Positions 26,701 through 34,284 of a DNA stretch of 64,000 nucleotides are shown here, in pieces (the first letter of the stretch is position 1; every line of letters begins with the position of its first letter). The DNA is from Terriglobus albidus (GTDB taxonomy: Bacteria; Acidobacteriota; Terriglobia; Terriglobales; Acidobacteriaceae). The stretch is taken from NCBI RefSeq assembly GCF_008000815.1, contig NZ_CP042806.1, positions 2,046,001 through 2,110,000 on the forward strand. Reading direction: 5' to 3'. A program made the position numbers and the translations under genes. The notes under the pieces are model-generated. The model was not told the origin of the DNA. It saw only the letters and a program-made list of their open reading frames with translations, and ran no database searches.

Positions 26701-29055
26701 CGTTGGGCCTGTAGTAAACACGATGCCATTACTGCTGGAGCCATTCACAACCACGGTAACGGGGCCGGTTGATGCGCTTGACGGCACTGGCGCGACGATC
26801 GATGTGTCACTCCAGGACGAGGGTGTAGCGACTATCCCGTTGAAGAGCATCCTGCTCCCACCCTGTTGCGCACCGAAGTTTGCCCCTGAGATGGTCACGG
26901 TTGTGCCCGTGCCGCCTGAGGTGGGCGAGAGCGAGGCTATGCTGGGCGCCACGGAGAAACTGAATGAATTACTGGCGATGCCACCGGCGGTCACAACGAC
27001 GGGACCGGTTACGGCGCCTGCGGGAACCGTTGCGACGATGGATGTGTTTACCCAGTTCCCAAGCGTGGCCTGCACGCCGTTGAACGTGACGGTTCCTTGT
27101 GTCGTGCCAAAGTTATAGCCCTGAATCCTGACAGCGGATCCCACCGCACCCGCAGTCGGCGCGACCCCGATAATCAGTGGCGTTACGGTGAAGGTCCCAC
27201 CGCTGACAACGACGCCGGATATGGTCACTGTGACAGGCCCCGTCGAAGCCCCAACCGGTACGGGTGCGACGATCGTGTTGCCGCTCCATGATGTTGGTGC
27301 GGCGGGTATGCCATTGAAGCTTATGCTGCTCGATCCTTGCGAGGCGCCGAACCCGCTGCCACTCACCGTGACGGACGTACCTACGGGCCCGCTCGAAGGC
27401 GAAATACCCGTAATTGCCGGGAGCACGGTGAAGGAGCTCCAGGTTGTACTCTGCCCGGCAACCGTTATAACAATTGGTCCCGTCGAGGCGTTTGCCGGTA
27501 CTGGTACGGTAATGCTCGAATCCGTCCAGTTCGAGGGAGTTCCCGCGACACCGTTGAAGGTGACAGTACTCGATCCCTGGGTCGATCCAAACTGCCCGCC
27601 AGTGATTGTCACTGATGTTGCAGCTGCACCCGATGAGGGGGATACGTTCGAGATGTATGGATATAGGACCTCAGGTATTGTGATCGCAGAGTCGTAGTTG
27701 AGATTCGGCGTTCCCTCAATGTAAAGCTGTATCTTCACGGATTTGGTGATGGTTCCGGCGGCCGCGTTCCAGACCCCTATCTGGGCATATAGCTTGTCGG
27801 TTTGATCGAGCGTCATAGCGCTCGGAATCGAACAGGTGAATGTATATTTCGTGAGCGTCGTCGTCAGATAAGTCGTGCCATTCTGATAACAAAGGCCCGT
27901 CAACGATCCCGAGCCATTGATGTAGCTGAGAGCCACATACGGCTCAAGTCCCGAGACCGAAGCCGTCTCATTCATCCAAAGATTGAAGGTGAGGCTTGTT
28001 GAGGCCGGAATATATCCAGGGACGACTGCTGCCGTCGTAAACGTATTGATGAACGTGTATCCGCCGCTACTCCCTTTGAGATCTACGCTCTGGAAGAAAG
28101 TGCTCGCGGTGTCGGGTCCCGCGGTGCTCAAGAGAAGCGTCCCAGACACTCCTCCCGTCTCTTGGTGAAGGTGGTAAGGCGCGGTCGAAAGAACGCCTAC
28201 GACGAAGTAAAAGTTGTTGCTTGGATTCCCCCCAACGGTGACAACGACGTTGCCAGTGGTTGCTCCAGACGGCACAGACGTCGCGATCGAGGTGGCCGAC
28301 CAACTTGTGACACTGGCGGATACTCCGTTGAAGGCAACTGTACTGCTCCCTTGACTACTTCCGAAATTAGCTCCGGTAATCGTTACGGAACTGCCTGTCG
28401 CCGCCACCCCTGGACTCACCGAAGTGATACGAGGCCAGGCAGTAAAAAGAGCTCCGTTGCTATTGACACCGCTGGTCTGAACGACAACGTTCCCGGTCAC
28501 CGCATCTGAAGGGACGATGGCAACGATCGATGTATTGCTCCAACTCGTAATGGAGGCATATTGACCGGATTGGTAAAAAATGACGTTTCCATTTCCCTGG
28601 GAGGCGCCGAAGCCGCTTCCCGTGATCGTTACGGACGATCCAGTCGGTCCGGAAGTCGGCGAAATGCTGCTAATCGTCGGCGTTGGGAGGAGCGTGAACG
28701 CAACGCTATTGCTCGTCCTACCGCTTACCGTAACAACGACATTTCCTGAACTCGCGCCCGATGGGACTATTCCGACAATGGAACTGGCGGTCCAACTGGA
28801 AATGCTCGTCACCGCCGTTCCGTTGATCTTTAAGGTGCTCGTTCCTTGGCTCGCGCCGAAGTTGCTGCCGCTGATATTTATCGTGGCTCCAACAGCCGCT
28901 GCATTCGGCGAAATGCTGCTGATATTTGGGTTAGCAGCGAGCGCAGCCGTGTCGAGTGAAATCACGAAAGCGAGAACCCAGAAGAACGGTAGCGAGCGCC
29001 TGGACCCACACGTACGGTGCAGTAGCCATGCCAGAATTGGCCTTATCGTTGTCAT
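23758..29055 (-). CDS. Giant secreted IPT/TIG-repeat protein, partner of the RHS toxin
   Basis: 1765 residues; start at 29055 with GGAGAG upstream. A long signal peptide ends near ALAANP. About ten IPT/TIG domains follow the pattern ISPSSGPVGTSVTISGSGFG, interrupted after the third by an all-beta domain of about 180 residues (AGPDTASTFFQSVDLKGSSG). Two carboxypeptidase-regulatory-like domains follow (SGCNIQVLKAGTVAGNATT), then a short YD stub (YAYDASGRLISVSDSQSDTA), two more IPT domains and five tandem units of about 100 residues resembling PPC domains (SGTYSLLIDPG). It ends 101 bp before the chosen RHS start and is surely co-transcribed. It is likely an extracellular or surface adhesin or carrier; the YD stub links it by descent to RHS proteins. 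Confidence 0.8.
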   Translation of the reverse strand: MTTIRPILAWLLHRTCGSRRSLPFFWVLAFVISLDTAALAANPNISSISPNAAAVGATINISGSNFGASQGTSTLKINGTAVTSISSWTASSIVGIVPSGASSGNVVVTVSGRTSNSVAFTLLPTPTISSISPTSGPTGSSVTITGSGFGASQGNGNVIFYQSGQYASITSWSNTSIVAIVPSDAVTGNVVVQTSGVNSNGALFTAWPRITSVSPGVAATGSSVTITGANFGSSQGSSTVAFNGVSASVTSWSATSIATSVPSGATTGNVVVTVGGNPSNNFYFVVGVLSTAPYHLHQETGGVSGTLLLSTAGPDTASTFFQSVDLKGSSGGYTFINTFTTAAVVPGYIPASTSLTFNLWMNETASVSGLEPYVALSYINGSGSLTGLCYQNGTTYLTTTLTKYTFTCSIPSAMTLDQTDKLYAQIGVWNAAAGTITKSVKIQLYIEGTPNLNYDSAITIPEVLYPYISNVSPSSGAAATSVTITGGQFGSTQGSSTVTFNGVAGTPSNWTDSSITVPVPANASTGPIVITVAGQSTTWSSFTVLPAITGISPSSGPVGTSVTVSGSGFGASQGSSSISFNGIPAAPTSWSGNTIVAPVPVGASTGPVTVTISGVVVSGGTFTVTPLIIGVAPTAGAVGSAVRIQGYNFGTTQGTVTFNGVQATLGNWVNTSIVATVPAGAVTGPVVVTAGGIASNSFSFSVAPSIASLSPTSGGTGTTVTISGANFGAQQGGSRMLFNGIVATPSSWSDTSIVAPVPSSASTGPVTVVVNGSSSNGIVFTTGPTIASLTPNSGVAGTSVTILGSNFGALQSSGYVTFGGMTASPTSWSVSKIVVPVPAGTVSGQVVVAANGLLSNGVAFTIGSGSLAGTVTKTSDGSPISGCNIQVLKAGTVAGNATTAADGTYSIANLAAGTYDVIASATGYGTSRTPNIAVTVNSAATANFALATPGTVSGHVTKTDGVTGISGATVSMSQGGEVMGTATSDSSGNYSIASLSAGTYTATAASPGYTSATISGLSVSTGATSANFTLQGQSVISYAYDASGRLISVSDSQSDTATYQYDAVGNLLSIGRQSSSQTAIIQLAPSSGPVGTAVTITGTGFSATPSQNSVAFNGTSATVTSASATQLIVSVPTGATTGTVSLTAPGGSATSSGPFTVTSGTGAPTITSFTPTSGVPGTSITITGTGFDPTPINDVVKISLSAASVSAATATSLTVSLPGSTASGHISVGTKSGMATSTQDFYVPFGTHAATDIGFTGRMTTNSTQTVSIGTAGKIGLMLFDGVAGQNVSINVGSSSFGYCSLLLIDPFGNQLATTGCGSGGYLPTQTLTYSGTYTVGIDPGGTTGAAPITLNGFSTVTGVLQFAAPTLISTSYPGQKANFVFSGVAGQILDLALTDKTYSTCFSYTIVNPNGSTLKNGPICGSGAATGVFTLPGSGTYSLLIDPGSSVGAVTATLTQRINQSLALNTPLSISSTLAGQLFNIAFSGSANQIVDLALTSSAYNPCLNYTLLNPDGSALKSSLVCGSGASTGALTLPSSGTYSLLIDPGPGVGGLTMTLTQRINQSLTLNTPLPISSTLAGQIFNITFSGSTNQIIDLALASDTYGSCLNYTLLNPDSSTLKSSLVCGGGATTGVLTLPSSGTYSILIDPGAGVGGLTAILTQQISQSLTFNTPASVSSTLAGQVFNLTFSGSANQVVNVSMTNASYYPCWNYAVLKPDGSTLNSGFSCASSANTGNLTLPTTGTYSVLIDPALGTGGVTVTASLIQ

Positions 29056-29715
29056 AATCGAACTCTCCGCTTGCAGACATCCAGAGCCTCGAGAAAGCGC
29101 CCCTATCGAATTGATATCGGGAATAAACTAGCCTGATTGGTCTTAGAGCGACGACAGAAAATCACGAAGTCTCTCCCGTTCTTGCAGATTGAGCCTCTTG
29201 ATAAAAGGCATAGGTGTCCGCAGGGCTGACGTATCGTCAACTCAAAAGATCTATCGATTGTCTGAGGATTATCTAAGGAGAGAAGTAACTGAGGTAGCTT
29301 GAGTCGATAGTGGCTTGCGCCGTACCGGAATAAATATGTGAGTAACTAAGAAATGAGAAAGCACGCAACATGGGTATCACCTCGGGAGGCAAAGCAAATG
29401 GAAACCCAAAGCTCAATAAGCGTTTGAGCTTTCAAGTACGAAACGTAGCACTTGTGAGAAAGCTTCACGATATTGCGGACAGATTTGCACATTGTCAATA
29501 TGTTTTTACGCGTCGAGTGCAAAATAGTTTGTTACTCCCATTCTGGGAACAATTTTCTGCAGATCACCGGGAGTGTGCAAACGATTGCAACTATTTATGT
29601 CGGTTACATAACTACCGCATTACATGTCAGTTTGTGCTCTCATAGTACCGATAATGCGAATTGGGAATCTCACCTTTGTGTGCGAGCCCATCTGAGCCTT
29701 CGAGATAATCAGGGA
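29056..29715. other. Divergent intergenic region of the island
   Basis: 660 bp, more AT-rich than its surroundings, between the IPT gene (minus) and the DUF1152 gene (plus). It should hold the promoter of the toxin operon. An 8-bp hairpin AAGCTCAA-loop-TTGAGCTT lies at 29409-29431. Short frames in it, including the upstream extension of the DUF1152 frame, have no protein-like content. No known RNA family is recognised. Confidence 0.4.
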
Positions 29716-30663
29716 ATGGACAAACTTTATTTACCGACCGCGTTGGAAGATAGTCGGCGGGTGCTCGTTGCGGGGGCGGGCGGTGGTTTCGATGTCTATG
29801 TAGGGTTGCCGATTTACGAGCGCCTTAAATCGATGGGAAAGACCGTGTTTCTGGCGAACCTGTCGTTTGCACAACTGAGGGCGACGACTGCGGTTGAACT
29901 TCATCCGGCTCTGTTTGAAGTGAACCTAAACACAAAGGGGGAAGAAACCTATCTTCCGGAGCGGAGCCTTGCCCGTTTCCTTTCGCAACGATTTCAGGAG
30001 CCTCTATCGGTTTATGCAATCGACAACGTAGGGGCGAAGCCCGTGCGAGCGGCATATGCCCATCTCGCCTCAATGCTTGATATCGATGCGGTGATGCTAG
30101 TGGATGGCGGCACTGACATTCTCCTTCGTGGCGATGAAGCGAGCCTGGGAACGCCGGCAGAGGACGCGGTCAGTCTCTCGGGTGTTCACTCTCTGGATAT
30201 TCCAACACGCATCTTAGCCTGCCTGGGGTTTGGCATAGATACTTTCCACGGTGTATGTCACGCGAGTTGGTTGGAGAACGTTGCAGCACTCACGGCTGTG
30301 GGCGCTTTCCTCGGCGCTGGAGCATTGATTGCGAAGATGCCCGAAGTGCAACTCTACCTCGATGCAGTATCCCACTCCGAATTAGAGACTCCGAGCCGTG
30401 CCAGCATCGTAAACGCATGCATTGCCTCGGCAATCGAGGGGCAGTTTGGTAATTTTCATCGTTCACGCAGAACTCGATCAAGCGAGCTTTTCATCAGTCC
30501 ACTCATGACTTTGCTTTGGACTTTTGACCTTGAAACGGTAGCGAAGCGGAATCTTTACCTCGACACACTCCGCGAAACCGAGACAAACCGCGAAGTTCTA
30601 CTTGCTATCGAGGGATTCCAAGCCACTGTGCGCTCCAGACCTCCACAGCGGATCCCATATTAA
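29716..30663 (+). CDS. DUF1152 domain protein
   Basis: 315 residues from the ATG at 29716; the frame continues upstream to 29473 but that part looks non-coding. Signatures of DUF1152 are RRVLVAGAGGGFDVYVGLPIYE near the start, a glycine-rich nucleotide-type loop, and MLVDGGTDILLRGDEASLGTP in the middle. The family has no firm function. It is cytoplasmic with no signal peptide. It sits between the toxin operon and the integrase as island cargo and has no evident link to the toxins. Confidence 0.75.
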   Translation: MDKLYLPTALEDSRRVLVAGAGGGFDVYVGLPIYERLKSMGKTVFLANLSFAQLRATTAVELHPALFEVNLNTKGEETYLPERSLARFLSQRFQEPLSVYAIDNVGAKPVRAAYAHLASMLDIDAVMLVDGGTDILLRGDEASLGTPAEDAVSLSGVHSLDIPTRILACLGFGIDTFHGVCHASWLENVAALTAVGAFLGAGALIAKMPEVQLYLDAVSHSELETPSRASIVNACIASAIEGQFGNFHRSRRTRSSELFISPLMTLLWTFDLETVAKRNLYLDTLRETETNREVLLAIEGFQATVRSRPPQRIPY

Positions 30664-30927
30664 GCGTTGTCTTGTCGCCGGCCCTAGTCGGGACACGAGG
30701 CCCCGAAACGATACTTCGGAAAGTCGACCCGGACTGAGGCGGCGACCTAGCGGGCAGAGCGTCCCAGGTTTGACACGATCTACGACGCGCGATCTTGCGA
30801 TACCGGCACGACGACTGTCGGAATGGCTTTACCTGTAAAAAGAAGTGTCCTAAACGCGCGAAGGCAGCCTTGTCGGGACACGAATCGTGCAAAACTCCGT
30901 TAGCTGTATGAGACGGAGGTGACTTTT
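30664..30927. other. Region upstream of the integrase with a direct repeat
   Basis: 264 bp. GTCGGGACACGA occurs at 30687-30698 and again at 30872-30883. Such repeats near an integrase can be arm-type or excisionase sites, but this is only a suggestion. The integrase ribosome binding site GGAGGTG is at the right end. Confidence 0.35.
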
Positions 30928-32094
30928 ATGCAGCAGGGAAGTGTCATCCAGGCGAGCCGAAAGAATGGTCCGGACGTATGGTTGTTTCGTTGGTCCGAGA
31001 AGGATCTAGGCGGGCGGCGTGTGTATCGCAAGAGAGTTATAGGAACCATTTCGGACTACGTCGATGAAGAGGCTGTACGTCAGGCGTCAATCGGCATCCT
31101 GTCGGAAGTGAATGTCAGATCTAGTCAAGAACGGATCGGTTTTATAACAGTTGACCAACTTTGCGAGCACTTTGAGCAACGTGAAATTCGATCCGGCCTG
31201 AGCCTTTGGAGCATCTCGACTGAAAGAACCTATCGAGGCTACATTCGTCGGTGGATTCGACCGCGGTGGGGATCATTGTCCCTGGATGAGATCAAGGCTG
31301 TGGAAGTCGAAGCCTGGCTGCATCGCCTCAATCTTGCTCGTGCGTCCAGAGCCAAGATCCGAAATGTCTTCTCAGTTTTGTTTACACATGCCTGCCGATA
31401 CGAACTGTTTGACAGCAATCCCATACGGTTCGTCCGTCAGAGTGCTAAACGCCGCCGAGCTCCAGACGTGTTGACAGGCGCGGAAATCAAGGCGCTCGTT
31501 GAGGGGCTGGCTCTACGCGAGCGAACTCTCGTCCTACTTGCGGCGTCGACCGGCCTACGGCAGGGCGAACTCTTCGGACTGAAATGGTGCGATATTGACT
31601 TCGAACACAACGAGATCAATGTAATCCGATCTTTCGTGTGCGGTGCCGAAGGCCGATGTAAAACCGAGTCCTCACAAAAGCCGGTTCCTATGCACTCCCA
31701 GCTTGTCTCGTTGCTAATGACGTGGCGGGGGCAGTGCAACTTCCAATCGCCCACTGACTGGGTATTCGCCAGTAGACTGCACGGCGGGCGAAAGCCTTAT
31801 TGGGGAGCTTCAATCCTCCGCCATTTCATTCGTCCCGTCGCTAAAGCTGTGGGTATCGACAAACGGATCGGATGGCACACTTTCCGGCACACATACTGCA
31901 CCCTTCTCAGGAGCCTGGGAGTTGAATTCAAGGTGATGCAGGAGCTGATGAGACATTCGTCTCTGCGTTCCACGCTCGACGTGTATACCCAAGCCGTAGG
32001 TCCGGCAAAGCGGGCTGCGCAAGCTGCCGTGCTTTCACTCTTATTCCCGGTGGCCGGGACAGATCTGGACTCAGAGATCATTGGAACGGCCTAG
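30928..32094 (+). CDS. Tyrosine recombinase (integrase) of the genomic island
   Basis: 388 residues from the ATG at 30928, with GGAGGTG seven bases upstream; a GTG at 30919 overlaps that site. The N-terminal SAM-like core-binding domain spans about 70-160. The catalytic domain has ASTGLRQGELFGLKW (first Arg), WHTFRHTYCTLLRSLG (H-x-x-R), LMRHSSLRSTLDVYTQ (second His and Tyr nucleophile). All catalytic residues are present, so it may be active. It ends 6 bp before the repeat at 32101 and points at the tRNA-Glu gene, the standard position of an integrase next to its attachment site. Confidence 0.92.
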   Translation: MQQGSVIQASRKNGPDVWLFRWSEKDLGGRRVYRKRVIGTISDYVDEEAVRQASIGILSEVNVRSSQERIGFITVDQLCEHFEQREIRSGLSLWSISTERTYRGYIRRWIRPRWGSLSLDEIKAVEVEAWLHRLNLARASRAKIRNVFSVLFTHACRYELFDSNPIRFVRQSAKRRRAPDVLTGAEIKALVEGLALRERTLVLLAASTGLRQGELFGLKWCDIDFEHNEINVIRSFVCGAEGRCKTESSQKPVPMHSQLVSLLMTWRGQCNFQSPTDWVFASRLHGGRKPYWGASILRHFIRPVAKAVGIDKRIGWHTFRHTYCTLLRSLGVEFKVMQELMRHSSLRSTLDVYTQAVGPAKRAAQAAVLSLLFPVAGTDLDSEIIGTA

Positions 32095-32100
32095 AAGGTT

Positions 32101-32233
32101 CGATTTATGGGTGCAAAAAGGGTGCAAAAATGTGTCCTTTTGCACCTTCGAATGGAAGGCGAAACTCTGTGTAAGTCTTTGAAAGGATTTGGCGTCCCCG
32201 ACGGGATTCGAACCCGTGTTATCGCCGTGAAAG
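32101..32233. repeat. Right attachment repeat of the island
   Basis: Matches 12028-12159 nearly base for base and covers the 3' 41 nt of the tRNA-Glu gene plus about 90 bp beyond it. Together the two copies bound a 20.07-kb element. The small differences (for example TGCAAAAATG here, TGCCGAAATG on the left) show that the copies have diverged since integration or came from different elements. Confidence 0.88.
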
Positions 32234-32267
32234 GGCGGTGTCCTAGGCCGGGCTAGACGACGGGGAC
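32193..32267 (-). tRNA. tRNA-Glu (anticodon TTC)
   Basis: 75 nt on the minus strand. The acceptor stem is GTCCCCG paired with CGGGGAC, discriminator G, no encoded CCA. The D arm has TCTAGCCCGGCCTAGGA, the anticodon stem-loop CCGCC-CTTTCAC-GGCG carries TTC, and the T arm has the standard GGGTTCGAATCCC. It serves as the integration site; the island's att sequence restores the 3' half so the gene stays intact. Confidence 0.95.
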
Positions 32268-32332
32268 GCTTAGGCTGAAGTGCCTTGGCGCAGAATTGCA
32301 GGCCTCTATTACGCTATCAATACTGGAAGCTC

Positions 32333-33040
32333 ATGTCAAAAATACAGCCGCACGGATACAAGTACCTTGATGCCCTGATCACCGCATTTGTCGTAATTCT
32401 GCTGGTCAGCAACCTGGTGGCACAGAAGATCTGCCGTATCGGACCGCTAGAGGTCAGCGGTGCGGTGATCCTGTTTCCCATCACCTACATCTTCGGAGAC
32501 GTCTTTACCGAAGTCTACGGCTATGGAGCGTCGCGCCGGGCCATCTGGCTCGGCTTCTTCGGAACGGCGCTGTTGTACGCGATGGCCACCATCACCATCT
32601 CATTGCCTGCGGCCAGCGGATGGCATAACCAGGCGGCCTTCGAGACCGTCTTTGGATTTATTCCGCGCATCCTGTTTGCCAGCATCATTGCGTATTTCCT
32701 GGGGGAGTTCGCCAACAGCTACACCCTGGCGCGGATGAAGCTGGTCACCAACGGCAAGATGCTGTGGACGCGCACGGTGGGTTCCACCATCGTCGGTCAG
32801 GCCGTCGATACCGCCGTCGTAATGACGCTCACCTTCGGTTTCACGCTTCCGTGGGCCGATATCGGGCGGCTGATCGTGACCGGCTACTTGTTGAAGGTGG
32901 TCTATGAAGTGCTGGCTACACCGGTGACCTACGCTGTAGTGGGCTGGTTGAAGCGGTCAGAGGGTGTAGATGCCTTTGACCAGCACACCAGCTTCAATCC
33001 CTTTCACTTCGGCGGTGGTGAGCTCGGTGACCGCGATTAG
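32333..33040 (+). CDS. yhhQ: Queuosine precursor transporter (VUT family)
   Basis: 235 residues from the ATG at 32333 (GGAAG five bases upstream). It is a six-helix membrane protein with the VUT-family signature: LVAQKICRIGPLEVSGAVILFP, ITYIFGDVFTEVYGYGASRR and GSTIVGQAVDTAVVMTLTF. It imports queuosine precursors such as preQ0 or queuine across the inner membrane. It is the first backbone gene beyond the island and converges on dgt, with the two stops overlapping by 4 bp. Confidence 0.88.
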   Translation: MSKIQPHGYKYLDALITAFVVILLVSNLVAQKICRIGPLEVSGAVILFPITYIFGDVFTEVYGYGASRRAIWLGFFGTALLYAMATITISLPAASGWHNQAAFETVFGFIPRILFASIIAYFLGEFANSYTLARMKLVTNGKMLWTRTVGSTIVGQAVDTAVVMTLTFGFTLPWADIGRLIVTGYLLKVVYEVLATPVTYAVVGWLKRSEGVDAFDQHTSFNPFHFGGGELGDRD

Positions 33041-34173
33041 AGCTTGGTAACCAATGCCCCGTACTGATCGAGGATGTAAGAGTCGGTCATGCCGGCGATA
33101 TAGTCGGCAACGGTGCGGGGCACACCTTCGGTCTCCAGATCGCCGTAATAGTTGCTGGGAAGCTGGCTGGGGTTCTTGACCCAGTAATTAAAGAGCGACT
33201 TGATGACGATAACGCCGTGCTTGCGCTCCACATCCAGCGGGCCGCAGGTATAGAGCGCCTCGTAGAGATAGCGCTTTTCTTCCAGGCGTATCGCCTCGAT
33301 CTCCGGCGAAAAGACGGCGATTCGGTAGGGGTATTCGCGGATCTGTTCCAGCGTCTCAATGCCCAGTTCTTCGATCTGGCGCGTGACGTTGTTGATGACA
33401 TCGTCGGTAAGACGATGTTGCATCCACTGCAACGCCTCGTGGAAGAGATACTTCTGTTCCACGCCCGGATGCCGGCGATGCACGAACTCATAGAGCTCGC
33501 GAAAGATGGTGAGATGTTCGCAGAGTTCGCCAACTTCCAGAATCTTTGATTCGACACCATCATCCAGATCGGCGGTCAGGTAGGCAACCTCATCGACAAG
33601 ATCGATGATCTGGGCTTCGAGCGGTGGCCGCTGGCCGAGGAAGTATTCTGCAAGCTTTGGATATTTATCGGCCGGGTAGTCGCGCGAGTGTTTGATGATG
33701 CCTTCCCGGACACCGAGGGTCAGGTTCAGGCCGCGATGCGCGGCGTAGCGCTGCTCGAAGCGTTCGACCGTGCGGAGAGCCTGCAGATTGTGATCGAACC
33801 GCAGCCCGTGCGGCTGCAGACACTCGTCGAGGGCGCGCTCGCCGGTGTGACCGTAGGGTGGATGCCCTATGTCGTGAACCAGGGCGAGCGTTTCGGCAAG
33901 TTCGACATTCAAGCCAAGAGCAGAAGCGACCTCGCGCGCGATCTGAGCGACCTCAATCGAGTGGGTCAGGCGCGAACGGAAGTGGTCTGAGGTGCGGGTG
34001 GAGAAGACCTGCGTCTTACCGGCCAGGCGGCGAAAGGCGCGTGACCCTACGACGCGATCGCGATCGCGTTCAAACGGCGAGCGCGACATCCGCTCTGGGT
34101 AAGGCCATTTGCGCTGGATCAGCGGATCATCCGCATCGCCGCGTACAGCATAGGGTTTGCGCAAGGTCGACAT
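33037..34173 (-). CDS. dgt: Deoxyguanosinetriphosphate triphosphohydrolase-like protein
   Basis: 378 residues. HD-domain enzyme: FERDRDRVVGSRAFRRLAGKTQVF, then RLTHSIEVAQIAREVA, the HD metal motif LALVHDIGHPPYGHTGE, and VDEVAYLTADLDDGVE with the final Asp. It hydrolyses dGTP (and likely other dNTPs) to the nucleoside and triphosphate. The length and order match the bacterial dGTPase-like family. The start at 34173 gives the family's usual N-terminal extension. Confidence 0.9.
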   Translation of the reverse strand: MSTLRKPYAVRGDADDPLIQRKWPYPERMSRSPFERDRDRVVGSRAFRRLAGKTQVFSTRTSDHFRSRLTHSIEVAQIAREVASALGLNVELAETLALVHDIGHPPYGHTGERALDECLQPHGLRFDHNLQALRTVERFEQRYAAHRGLNLTLGVREGIIKHSRDYPADKYPKLAEYFLGQRPPLEAQIIDLVDEVAYLTADLDDGVESKILEVGELCEHLTIFRELYEFVHRRHPGVEQKYLFHEALQWMQHRLTDDVINNVTRQIEELGIETLEQIREYPYRIAVFSPEIEAIRLEEKRYLYEALYTCGPLDVERKHGVIVIKSLFNYWVKNPSQLPSNYYGDLETEGVPRTVADYIAGMTDSYILDQYGALVTKL

Positions 34174-34229
34174 GCGATCGTACGAAAAGAAGCTCCTAAC
34201 AGCAGGCTATCAGCCGGAGGGTTAAGGAA

Positions 34230-34259
34230 AAGGAAAAAGGCCAGCCTGAGGCCGGCCTT
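34230..34259 (-). terminator. Rho-independent terminator of the TPR gene
   Basis: On the minus strand AAGGCCGGCC-TCA-GGCTGGCCTT forms a nearly perfect stem, followed by a T-rich tail (TTTTCC and more). It lies just after the TPR gene stop at 34285. Confidence 0.75.
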
Positions 34260-34284
34260 CTCCTTGGCAACGAAAGCTGTCTGG

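Noticed and set aside
26345-27118. 257-codon plus-strand frame and similar ones opposite the IPT gene
   Set aside because: Mirror frames of repeated IPT codons, Pro/Val-rich without any family.
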